A DNA stretch of 64,000 bases. It comes from Kuschelorhynchus macadamiae (lineage: Eukaryota; Arthropoda; Insecta; Coleoptera; Curculionidae). The position numbers were made by a program, and so were the translations under genes. A model generated the notes under the pieces. It was not told the origin of the DNA, ran no database searches, and saw only the letters and a list, made by a program, of their open reading frames with translations. The DNA is taken from contig JAUTXW010000588.1 of the NCBI GenBank assembly GCA_030620095.1, forward strand, positions 69,501 to 133,500. Direction: 5' to 3'. This document shows, one piece after another, positions 46,301 to 57,043 of the stretch (the stretch's first letter is position 1; each line of letters starts with the position of its first letter).

Positions 46301-47180
46301 ATGACAGTGCAGTCTTGTAAGCAATAAGAGAAAGTCACTTTTAGATAATTTCTGTCTATAAGATTTGCATGTCTCACCAATATCTTCTAAGGAGGAATGT
46401 TCAGCAAACTGGACATTAATATCGAAACATGATTTTGTTAAGAGCTTTAAGATAGGTATACAACCCTTTGCCATAATATCACCTACAACTATTATTTGTG
46501 GCTTACTATTGTTTTCTTCAAAAAGCTTTTTTTTGCCTGGTTCCTTTTCTGTTTTATCTCTCAGTTGTGCGATAGCTGTATATCGGATGGATGAATTCTT
46601 GTTTTTGTTTTCTGTTTGGGTGCTCTTATTAACGTTTATTTTCATTAAATTAGTAATTAGCAGAGTTTCTTCAATGACATCTTTGCTACTCATTGTGATA
46701 TCATTTTGAACATCGGTGGCCAAGGAAGCCTTGTATGTCTTTGTTGTTTGGGATTCCTGAGCTTTGGTAATAATTATTCTCTGGCTAATTTGATGTTTCA
46801 AAGCATCAGATTCTACTGACTTTTTTTGAAGTTGTTGTTTGTGGTAGTCTTCCATGTCAAAAACATCATTTTTAAAAGCAGTAGACCTCTTTTTAATATT
46901 CTTAATATAGTTCTTCTTCTATTTTAATATTTGTAAGAGTTCATCTTTTTCCTTTTTCAACTCTGCAATTACATCAAAAAGTAATACTTCACCAGAACCT
47001 TTCTCCTTGCAAGACTTTGAGCAGTAAATCATGTGTTGGTCTATGTGTGACCACCCTTTTTTTCTTTCCCAGCAAGATTTATGAACTAATGCGTGGCGAG
47101 TTACGCAACAATATGTTCTTAAGTATAGCTGCTTATTAACACAACATAGAAAAACAATATTTTTATTTTCAGACATCCTA
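43378..47180 (-). pseudogene. CR1-like LINE with two-part ORF1
   Basis: Read on minus. ORF1 part a (47176-46919): Cys/His-rich (CCVTRHALVHKSCW, CSKSC), a PHD-like finger plus coiled coil. ORF1 part b (46855-46241): IIVVGDIMAKGCIPILKLL and KSDFLLLL, consistent with an SGNH esterase-like domain. ORF2: endonuclease LHYNIRSGRSKVSQLEAF and MVCLTETWWTEEEA (45852-45385), VVLVGEFNV and IDLGLSDHVGQIVF (45384-44671); reverse transcriptase 44471-43554 with SQYGFRVVRNAVQGV, YCNLSKAFHCISYELLL and GSFLGPILFLIFINDLPL. The YADD segment is absent: the frame passes directly to WYNANKLLLN. C-terminal LFNKLPGGIKELP lies at about 43480-43390. Confidence 0.82.
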
Positions 47181-47879
47181 CTAAATTGATCTATACACTG
47201 ATATTAAATAAATAACTCAAATAGTGTTTATTATCATGAATAATTAATTAATAAATTAGCTATCTATAATACAATTTAAGCAGCATGCAATTAGCCAAAA
47301 ATAAATAAATAAAAAGAGAGGATAGACAGGGGACACACACTTCTCGTGTGGACTTCATGACCCCTTCTCTGGACCTAAGAATGTATGTGTTTTAGGTATC
47401 TTAGTTTTTTATTTGATTTTGATTTTATTTTTTGCTGTATATTCTTATTATTGTTTTTTATTTTTACATTATTATGTTTGTTTTTTTAAACTTATAATTA
47501 AGGATATGTAACATATAGTAATTAGCTTTCTAAGTTATCATAAAATTATATCATTGTTTGTCATCTATATTGTATAAATTAAATTTGAGTTTGATATAAT
47601 AAATAAGTAGTTCCACCATAACAAAACTCTTGTACTGACATCATTATCATGACAAATTATTCAATGTGCTGACTCGATCATCCACAACTATGCGGTCTGA
47701 CCACTTTTTCATGTTTTTTGTACTATAAATAAGTTTAGCTCTAATTTTCAACTATTATGAAATACTTGTAGTGGTACATGAAATAATTTAACATAGGTAC
47801 TTCAAAGTGCACCGCCGCCAGGTGTCTTGTCCATGTGAGTGGGTACTGACTCATGTATATCCTTAATACTATCCTACAT
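47181..47879. other. unassigned intronic sequence
   Basis: AT-rich. May contain the 5' UTR of the minus-strand LINE. No genes recognised. Confidence 0.4.
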
Positions 47880-48060
47880 TATATTGAAATATGAACCATT
47901 ACAAAACTCTTGCAATTTTTTGTCACGATATCTTGAGCTATATACATACATAAAGTAATATACTCTAGATCTAGTCCAATCTCTCGACATAATACCCATC
48001 AAAGCTGTAGTATACTTTTTGGCATTTCCTTTAAATTTCTGTACAATATAGTAAAATTCC
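47880..48060 (-). pseudogene. LINE 3'-end fragment
   Basis: On minus KVYYSFDGYYVERLD is a diverged version of the C-terminal KAYYSLDEYY block of CR1-like ORF2. The same block occurs at 59830-59935 and, more distantly, at 62590-62700. It lies within 30 bp of the HIG1 exon 1 donor. Confidence 0.55.
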
Positions 48061-48087
48061 ATACACTATAACATAATTGTATCTTAC

Positions 48088-48235
48088 CTATAGGAACAAA
48101 AGGGTTTTCTGCGCATTTTCTAATTAATTTATCAAATTTAGATTCTTGGGGAAGAGCTTCATCCATTTCTTTATGAAGAGTCAACCAATCAAAGTTAGCT
48201 AAATCCTCCTCAGTAAGTATAGAAGGTTTTTCCAT
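48088..48235 (-). CDS. HIG1-domain protein (HIGD2A-like), exon 1
   Basis: Start ATG at 48235; an upstream in-frame TTG at 48259 is not a likely start. The exon encodes 49 residues plus one base: an acidic, soluble N-terminus (MEKPSILTEEDLANFDWL) and KLIRKCAENPFVPI, whose ENP-VPIG motif marks the entry to the HIG1 domain in HIGD2-type proteins. It ends ATA G|GTAAGAT, a phase-1 donor. Joined to 19859-19702 it gives a 101-residue protein, close to the roughly 106 residues I recall for human HIGD2A. The role is inferred: assembly of complex IV and respiratory supercomplexes in the mitochondrial inner membrane. The intron is about 28.2 kb. Confidence 0.88.
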
Positions 48236-49119
48236 TTTCGTTTCTGTTTTTCTTTTCAAAGTCTAGCTACAAACAAAAATAATTAAAATTTCAAATATTT
48301 CAAAACAATGACGTATAACCTCAAAACTTATCTAGGCTCATAACCAAAAGTGTCTTGTCTTCTCAATTTCAACGGCCTCTTGACATACCTATTTTTTTCC
48401 ACTCCTGTGATTGACCACAGCTTCCAGGACTATTCGGCCATTGGTGTTTTCGGTCTAACGCTTTCAGAGCTGGAACCTTGTTTATAGAATGGTAACACGA
48501 GGTATCCTTTTCTTTTAAGCTATCCTCTTATCTGTCCTACTCCCGCAACATAGCGACCATTACGCTAATATTCTATGTAGAACTAGGCAGACGAACAGGA
48601 TAGAATGCAGGAATAATTTAGCCTCACAAATTCACAGCGTCTACTCCTTTTCTAGCGAGGTCGTTTTCAATTGAGCATCTCGTCTCTCCCCGAAACAAAG
48701 CTGCTAAACCGAACACGTGGAGCCACTTATGTTAAAAACACAGTGGTTTGCCTTCCACAAGCCGTTTCGAAAGACTAGCCAAACTCTTCATTACAATTTG
48801 AATTAATTTTCGAGATATACGCCGTCAAATTTTACAATCTGATACATAATTTTTCATATTATTTTGTGTTTGTTTCAATAATTTTTGTAAAAATATGATT
48901 AAACACACAGTTAACATAGCAAAAGTATACATTTTTCCAATTTATGACGTTATATTACCCAAAAACTATATCAGTAAAATTTTTCACTAGAGTTACATTG
49001 TGGTTTATATTGGCAACCATTGTCATTGGGAAAAAATTTTAAAATTAAAATTTGAGAAATTTTATCGACGTAGCAGGTTTTGATACCGTTTGTTATGGAT
49101 ATTTTGTTACATAAGTGGA
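48236..49119. other. HIG1 gene 5' region and unassigned sequence
   Basis: Contains the 5' UTR and promoter of the minus-strand gene, which I cannot delimit. From 48380 to 48770 the base composition is clearly more GC-rich than its surroundings, which could be promoter DNA or an unrecognised repeat. Confidence 0.4.
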
Positions 49120-49290
49120 TCAGTATCATGTTAGCAACTAATCTGGTGCCAAAGTGCGGCAGCGCGAAGGCACAAGGTGGACCGGTAACGGGTTAATACT
49201 AGATTAAGCTCCGGAACGCGTAGGTATCATCGTTAAAGCTAAAATATACCGGGTGCCAACCGAATAATACCGGTTACCTATTTAACAAAA
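49120..49290. repeat. repeat related to the 52438 MITE
   Basis: ACGCGTAGGTATCATCGTTAAAGC near 49210-49235 resembles GACGCCGTAGGCACCAACG-TTAAAGC at 52490-52515, and GGTGCC motifs recur. A diverged, partial member of the same family. Confidence 0.45.
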
Positions 49291-50235
49291 TATACATAGT
49301 AAACTGTTTTGAAGTTTTAGAACAGAATTTTAAATTAATGTATTTACTGCATTTTCTTATTTGAATATCAACTGTTGCCAACATAAATAAAAAAAATTTG
49401 ACAGATACAATTTTACTGACGTGTTTTTTGAGGCCGCATTAAGAAGCATCATAGGAAACACTCCAGTACGGAATTGGCATTATTTGTGTGATTTGTTTTA
49501 GAGGTGGTCTTTTGAGTTTAAGGAATAATAATAACAATATTTTTTTATTATAAAGCTAATCAGGTATAGATCAGTTCTCAGAGGCATGAAACATTTCACA
49601 ATTAGAAATAGAGATGTTTATAGATTCATTAACGGACTCATTTAGGTGTAAACTCATAGAATCTCAAAATTCATGGACAAAGTTATCAGGGAAGGCTGTT
49701 AAACAAGCTAAAAACATATGATTTTTCACTTTTCCCTCTATATCTTCAAAGCTATGCAGGAAGTTATTGAATATTTTTTAATTTAATAAGGATGAAATTA
49801 TAATGTATTTTTATTGTAGGTATTGAAAGCTACCATGGGCAGATTAATATTGAGATACGTAATTTTCTTAAATATACGTCTCAGTCAATTTAAAGTTAGG
49901 TACTTTTGTTGAGCGGACAACATAAGAAAAAAAAACAAAAATATCTTAATACAGTAATCACCCACTAAAAGACATATAGGAATAGGAAGAAATCTGAAAA
50001 GGACTAAAATGTGAAATTGTGATATTTTCGTTGCAAAAACGCAAGTTAATGAACTATTATAATAAAAGAATTCATGACCAATCACTCAGATTACTGAGCG
50101 CACGACTTCATATCTTCGATCCTATTAATCTTGAAAAGTTCAGTGAGGTTGCGTTTTCTGGTATAAAGTATTCTTTAAATAATGCTGTATATAAACAATA
50201 TATTGTAATTCAAAGAAGAAAATGCAATAATTACA

Positions 50236-50238
<3 letters not shown>
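49291..50238. other. unassigned AT-rich sequence
   Basis: No coding potential or bounded repeat recognised. Confidence 0.35.

Positions 50239-50304
<66 letters not shown>
50239..50304. repeat. (TA)n microsatellite
   Basis: About 33 uninterrupted TA units. Confidence 0.98.
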
Positions 50305-50308
<4 letters not shown>

Positions 50309-52437
50309 GAGATGAAATAGTTACATGTTACTTTTTAAAAGTAAGTAGTTACTATAAAAAGGTACTTTGTTTTGTGTAATAACTGATTTTCTCTTTGTCA
50401 TAAAATAAATATGACAAAAAAAAGCTTCTAAACTTCTCTACAAAAAAGTTTTATACACTTTTTACCTAATACGAGCATTACCGTCGTTGCAAACGCTTAA
50501 ACTGGCTAATGCGCGTCGAGCAAATTAACCTATACATAGCGCACCTAGCAATACGCTAGTATATAAAACCTGTAATTTAAGACACGCGTCAGTCAGTGTG
50601 CTGCTATAGGGATATATAACATTTGTTCAAATATAAAAAAAATTACAGCAATATAGCACTTTTTTTTATAGGAATTTTTTACTTCTAAACTATAAACTAC
50701 GTGACACACTCTACAATCTTTATATTCAATATTCCTGTACATTTATTTACCATTAAAGAAAAAAGTTAAAAAAAATATGCACAAATTGCAAAAATTGATA
50801 TACTGAGAGTTCCATTTAAAAAATAATACTTTTTGCTGGACTACATTTTTGACCCAGCTGTTTAAGAGGAAATAGTTTTACATGATTGGTCGCTTCATAA
50901 TATTTCAAATGTACCTATTTTGTTGCCAAATTTAATCCATAAAGCTTAAACAACGCTTGACGTTGACTTACCCTGTACATACTACTTAGCTTCCTATCAA
51001 ATTTGTATTACTTACCTAACTAACTTAACACCTAAACCCCACCTACAGCTTAATATTTATCACCTTCAACCTAGTTATCTTGTTTATATGATTTATAAAA
51101 AACGAACAAACTACACTTTACGGCTTGTTACTGCAAATCAAGTAACTAATAACATAGAATACATAACAATAACTTGCTATGTTTTCCTCTTATATCGGAG
51201 TAAACACGGCAGAAGGGATAGTAATAAAAAGTTGGTGAAACTTTCGGAAAATTAAAAAGTGAGCGTCAATATAGTTTAAGAGCTAACTTTCGTACGCCGT
51301 TTCCGCGTGTTGCAGTGTTTGTATAGGATTTATACTTTTCAAAAGTAACCGTTACAAGATACACAACAAAAATATCTAGTTAAAAGATAATTACTTACAC
51401 TGTAACTAAATTACTTACATACATCTCTCTATTTCTAAATTCTAATATTTAAGCTAATTTTTTTAAATTTAAGAAGTGACCTACTACACTACATTGTATA
51501 TATATGCTGCTATTTTCTTAAGAATTATAATAAGCAGATTAGAAAAAAATGGTTCTTTGAATTTATTTTCTCTAAAATTTTTACATTAAAACTTAAAATA
51601 TTAATATGTACACAATATTCTGTTTGCCAAGAATCGTCGATTTCTTAAGTTGCGGCAAAAAATTAATACACTTTTAAGAAAAAAAAACTGTTCGTTATGC
51701 CTCATATAAGTTTTTACGTTATTACAAATATGCAAAATTACTTTGACTTTAAATTAAGACCACTCATCTATTATTGTCTGCAAAGTGCGGTCCATTTAAA
51801 TCATTCCCATTCCTTTTTTTATTATTTATCAGTTGCACATTATGAAATACAAAAAATTGTAACATAAATATCTTGGCTTATGTCGAATGTATGAAATTTT
51901 TGGTTCTTTCGTTTTTATTAAAAGACTTAATCTGGATATTATTACATATTTGAATATATCAAAAATTGTTAGATTTTGTAGGTAAGACATGCCCTTATGA
52001 TTAAGGAATTTTATGAAGATTTAGGTAGATTTTGGGGTCCTGATGACGAATCCGAAGTCAAATTTCTTCGGACAAGTTTCGTTTTTGAGTTATTCATCCT
52101 TAAAATTCATAAACATTCTAATTCAAATATTTACTTTTTTGTTTCCTTCTTTTGTTATGAAAATTTGCTGGTTCTGTATGGAACTACTACAAACTCTTAT
52201 AACAAGACGTAAAATAAACTCACTTTTTGTTTTTCATCTCTTTTTTTATCTAAAAATTTGAGAAACATTTAAAAAACAGCCAATACTTAATATTTTTTGG
52301 GTTAGTGGTTTTTCTTTCCTTCATGTTGACATTAGGAAAAACCATACATTTTTAGCTAATATATATATGGGAAAACCCACCGAAATACAACTTTAAACAA
52401 AAAACATTAATTGATATATATTAATTATGGACATTTT
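50305..52437. other. unassigned sequence with a promoter-like site
   Basis: Mostly AT-rich without recognised genes. The open frames at 51997-52261 have no recognisable domain. A TATA-Inr arrangement is listed separately. Confidence 0.35.
50560..50597 (+). promoter_or_regulatory. TATA box plus arthropod initiator
   Basis: TATATAAA at 50560-50567 and TCAGTCAGT at 50589, with the Inr adenine 31 bp downstream of the first T of the TATA box. This is the spacing of an arthropod core promoter (consensus TCAGT). No coding frame follows within 1 kb, so it may drive a transposon or a non-coding transcript, or be chance. Confidence 0.4.
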
Positions 52438-52725
52438 TCCTAGATACCCCAGACGCACTAGGTGTATTGGTATCAGGTTAGCACCAGATAGACGCCGTAG
52501 GCACCAACGTTAAAGCTCTAAAAGAAAAACGGACAACAACGAAGTCGATCACTTGCAGAAGTCAAACATCCAAGGGGGTGGGTGCCGATGATGTACTCCG
52601 CTGTTGATTAGTGCCGATCCCTTTTTGTGTTAAGGTTTTATTGATAATGCCTACGGCGCGTAACCTGGTGCTAAAACGGGACCAATTCACCTAGTGTCTC
52701 CGCGCTCCTGCTGGTATAGATCCAA
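52438..52725. mobile_element. inverted-repeat MITE
   Basis: The arms at 52451-52508 and 52644-52703 are inverted copies sharing CACTAGGTG, ATTGGT, TTAGCACCAG and CGCCGTAGGCA. About 280 bp, no coding sequence. Family unknown. Confidence 0.7.
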
Positions 52726-53392
52726 CATAAAGTATCTAACAAAACATCCACAAATAATTTGTACTAAAGTGCCTATAAGCTGTTGTAATATGTATCAGTT
52801 AATATGTTTTCTTCTGTAAAGTGGTAACTTGATGGTTTTTCATGATGTCAAGATACTAACATGTAAAAAAGTTATTAGTCCAAAAAGTATGAAGTGTGGT
52901 GGTTTTTGAGTGTTTCCAATTTGGTAATCTAGGGTTTCCAGTGTCCTAATTTTTTAGATAAAATAATGCGGGAAATTCAAAAAGAAAGTTTTGTCACGTT
53001 TTTTATAATTGTTTGTGGTAGTTTCAGTTTAGAGAACTAGTCAATTTTTATAAAAAAGAAGAAAGAAAAAAAAAGGTAAATTGAATTTAGAATATCTATG
53101 AATTTTGAGGACTAGCTCAAAAATGAAATGCGACCGAGAAAATCTGACTTTGAATTTGTGATCAGGACACGAAAATTCCCAAGATATGCTTAAAAATACA
53201 GCTAGACTGCAACTAGAACCTTATTTGACTCAAGGTCATGATCTGACTGAACACGGATTTTAACATGTGTGCTTCAGACCTGAACAGAAAGTTAATTAGG
53301 CGGTCCAACAAAACAGCTGAATGCTGTCAATATGGCTGCCGTAAGACAAACATTGTTTTCTTCCATATTAGAGATGACGAAAATCAGTATTT
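52726..53392. other. unassigned sequence
   Basis: No genes or bounded repeats recognised. The short open frame at 53265-53477 has no recognisable domain. Confidence 0.35.
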
Positions 53393-53851
53393 AGTTGTAA
53401 CAGGTACGTCCTGTTCCTGTTCCAAGTCCATACCTGTTATAGATACCTGTGACAAAATACTAGTCGTTGAACCTTGACTAAACGGCGGTTTCGAGTATCG
53501 CAGCCCACGGCCCACTGATTATGGTCTGTTCCGCTGCGTAAAATACTAGGTAGCTTAACTGGTTTCTGGTTTAAATACTTGTAACATATTAAACGTCGGA
53601 CTGTTTTGCTGCTTCTGCGTCGTAGACTGGTAAAATATAGGATGCGCGTGGAAGATTTTGCGGTGTATGTAGCGAACGTAAAATTGAGCCCGCATCATTG
53701 TTGTGATTTTGCTTAGCGTTCGAGCAGGGAATCACAGAGAGGCATCAGATGGTGGCTTAATTCGATATCAGCATTTCTTTTGTTAATCATTTAAACGAAT
53801 TAGACAAACGTATATTTATTTCTTTTAATATTTTCAGTTTTATTTCATACG

Positions 53852-54100
53852 ATGAATATTGTAAAAAGAAAATCTAGCTTTGTCTTGAATTTTTTTTCGA
53901 CAATCGAAAACAATAAATGTGGTGCAATTTGCGATTTGTGCAAGCAAAAATTGTCCTATAAGTCATGTGTTTCAAACTTAAAAAAGCACATGATTAGAAA
54001 ACATCCAACGGTTAAATTGGTCGAATCATTAAATACCCAAGGAAACAATCTGGAAGAAGAAAATATTCAAGGTCCAAATGAGACAGCTTCCGGTTTGTAA
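53852..54100 (+). pseudogene. BED zinc-finger N-terminus of a hAT transposase
   Basis: ATG 53852, 82 codons. CDLCKQKLSYKSCVSNLKKH and the following IRKHPTV give the C-x2-C ... H-x5-H pattern of a BED finger, a DNA-binding domain found at the start of hAT transposases and in domesticated relatives. The remainder is polar and stops at 54098-54100, inside a long hairpin. The usual catalytic and dimerisation domains are missing, so it is a truncated copy unless spliced to something distant. Confidence 0.65.
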
Positions 54101-54150
54101 TATAAAAAAACAAAGAAACAAATCTTTGTTTTTATATTACAAACCGGAAG
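54087..54150. repeat. 64-bp near-perfect hairpin
   Basis: The left arm 54087-54115 (starts CTTCCGGTTTGTAATATA) and the right arm 54124-54150 (ends TATTACAAACCGGAAG) pair along about 27 bp with only a 2-nt length difference in an A-run; the loop is AAACAAAT. It contains the end of the BED-finger frame. Confidence 0.9.
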
Positions 54151-54800
54151 AATATGTGAATTGTTGCAATTTATATTGGTAGGTTATATATAAAGTATAT
54201 ATATTTAAAACGGCCTTGGTAATTTTGTCATAAAAACTGGCTTTGTAAAAAACATTTTTAATCTTATTTGTGCTAAATATTTTAAGATTCCACTGTTAAA
54301 ACTATCAAATCTAAAATACGTTAATATTTTTGCCTGATTTGCGAATAATCTAATTCGTAGATTTCTTATTTCTAATTACGATATCGTTCCTTTTGTAGGA
54401 AAAATACTAGTCATATAGAAATACTGGTTTAGCGGAGCAAGAGCAGAATAGAGCAAAATACCTGTAACAAGCGTTTCAGTCACAGCGAATATACTATACT
54501 TGCTAATGTACTACAGTGCTAATGCAGTTGTTATAATTCAGTTTACTTTATCACCTTGAGTGTATTAAAGAAAGACACATAGAAGCCGATCGGTTCAACT
54601 GTAAATAAAATATTATGGGAGGGGCTTTTTCCACGCTGCCGCCCGACGGCCCGCCGAGAAAAGCCAAAGCCCGAAGAGCTTTTTCGTTGGATGGATGATG
54701 TGTTGTTCCGTACCTAAATATCTGCGTCTCGCGGCAAGCTGGTTAAAATACTAAGTGTAGGAACGGTAACCGATATGTTTGAAATCCAATACCTGTGACA

Positions 54801-55264
54801 AGCTGAGTATTTCTTAACAACTCTATTCCATATGAGTACGTGGTAATTTAAAAGCAAAAGTATTTTTATATACATTTAGTGCATTTTTTTGTACAGGACC
54901 ATTTTTTATAGTTGTGTGTTTGCTTTAAATTTAGTTATGACAAGTGAATACTTTTTGAAGCTTCAAAATAAGAACGCCGAAGTCGCCGAGCGGTGCAAAC
55001 AAAATAATTTTATAATTAAAAATTAGATCCTTTTGTAGTGTAGATCCAAAAGAATTTCCCCAAGTGACAAACATGGACATTGCTAGTTACCTAGTTGTTC
55101 AATTTAAATTATGTATATCTAAGTTAAACTTACTTCAATCTGTGTGTTTAATATTTTGTACTGCACCCAGTACATATACTTTTTTTTATAAATAAAACAT
55201 ATATATCAATAAAACAATCATGTTTTTATTTACATAAATTGTCGTGCCTGTCAGAGTGAAACAA
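54801..55264. other. unassigned sequence
   Basis: AT-rich, nothing recognised. Confidence 0.35.
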
Positions 55265-55719
55265 TGGCCGCTTTCACCCGCCTGATCGCTCTGAGAGCGG
55301 TACTATGAACGAGCAATTTAATCTTGCTACTTTGATAGAGTGTCGTTAAGCGGACGCCATGTTTTGTATCGTATTTTAGTTTCGCTACTTAACTGAGCAA
55401 CGATCAGCTGACATAACAAACGAGATGGCGGCATGTAATGTAAAAATTATGAGCAATAATTATACAATATAATAATACACACACAATTTTTTAACACAAA
55501 ATACAGAATTGATTATACAAACAAATTTACTATCATATTTCTTTTAATTTTAGCCCTTCCTTGTTCCCGTTGTCCCATATTCTCATTATCATCAAGGTTA
55601 AGGTCAGAAAATATTTGCTGCGTTCGAAATCTCTAAAAACCGTTCAAACCATTGCGATTATTTGAGCGCTACTTTGATGATCGGTAACCAACGAGCGATC
55701 AGGCGTGTAAATGCGACCA
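55265..55719. mobile_element. non-autonomous TIR element
   Basis: The left end TGGCCGCTTTCACCCGCCTG and the inverse of the right end, TGGTCGCATTTACACGCCTG, match at 16 of 20, then both continue ATCGCTC. About 455 bp, no transposase. The superfamily is not certain and the duplication is not clear. Confidence 0.65.
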
Positions 55720-57043
55720 ATATATAACATTTTTAGAGTGATTATGATAAGAATAAAAAGTAGTCTTTACTATAAACCTAACGACGAGTGTACAAGAACT
55801 CAATTTTTTTCAGCATAGTGAAACCTTTATTCTTTACTAGACTTAAACTTACTTATGTCTAGAAAAAATTTAATTATATAAAACAGGATTATACTGTGGA
55901 GTCCCTAAAAAAATAGTTACATTTTGTTCTTGTCTTGTGTGTCCATGCCTTTAGCGTACTTGTAATTATTAGTCTGGAATTTCCACCCTTCATAATTTAA
56001 GAACGTCTTGAAAGCATGTTTTGCCGACAGACACTTTTGGCAAATCTTAGTATTAAGTAAGTAATAACCCTGTATATGGTTATCGAAGCTTTCTTTCTTT
56101 CTTTATTATACATAAAAAAAAATTGTAAAAATTGTAGACCACAGCTACCACACTCGTACTAGGATAATATCAATATATTAAGCATACATTATTTAGTTCC
56201 TAAAGAACGTAATAAACTTCCAGCTTCCACATACGATGAATTTGTTAAGTTTAAGATAGAATGTGAAAAAAATATTTATTACTCGTATAACGAATCTTTA
56301 TAGTAGGATTACCTCGCTTTCCCAAACAAAAAAATAATTATGGAGTTGCCTAAAGGTTAAAATTATTAAACAAATCTTTTTCAAGATGGTACATACAAAT
56401 ACTGATAATTATTTAAGTCCCCTAAAACATAAAAAAATAATACAGCATTAAATTATGTAACGGTACAAAATGTAATACAACTTTTTCAAACAATGATTAG
56501 ATCTTTGATCAGTCTCGATTGAGAATCATAATAATTGTTAACTAGCTAGATTGATTTTAGTTTTTTAATAAATGATTAATATGAAATGTTTTGCACACCC
56601 TTGGGCCTAATTTAATTTAGTAGTACGTAAATCCTCTCCTTATTGGAGTATCCACTTCAGCCACATCGACGAAAGTTCATTCAATCGTTTTTTATATCTA
56701 AAATTGAAAATTTTTGAAACTTATAAATGAAAGTAACATTGTATTTTATACCTCTACATCCACAATTTGCAATACAACAAAAGTCTCATATACGCCCGTC
56801 TAAAAATTCGATTTGTTTGTCCTACGCCCGTCAAAAACAGCTGATCGGTAACGTCCAACTGACAGATTGTGTGTTGTTTGTGGTTATGTCTTGTGTCAAA
56901 CTAAAATTTTTGTAGGAGATGGAATAAAAATAGTAAAAAAGAACAATGTAAAATTATTAGTGTATATATAGAGGATTGATTAAGAGATGATATGTTAATA
57001 TAACTAGTTTAAAGTACGTATCTATGAAATTTTGTATTTAATT
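55720..57043. other. unassigned sequence and delta-tubulin promoter region
   Basis: The last few hundred bases must hold the delta-tubulin promoter and 5' UTR. No TATA box or transcription start is obvious. The short open frame at 56727-56915 has no recognisable domain. Confidence 0.4.

Larger units (their letters stand above)
53393..54800 (+). mobile_element. hAT-like remnant with BED finger and subterminal motifs
   Basis: Copies of TACCTGT(G/A)ACAA or close variants occur at about 53393 (inverted), 53450, 53578, 54460 and 54785, on both sides of a BED-finger frame. Clustered short subterminal motifs are usual binding sites for hAT transposases. Terminal inverted repeats were not found, so the limits are uncertain. 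Confidence 0.45.
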
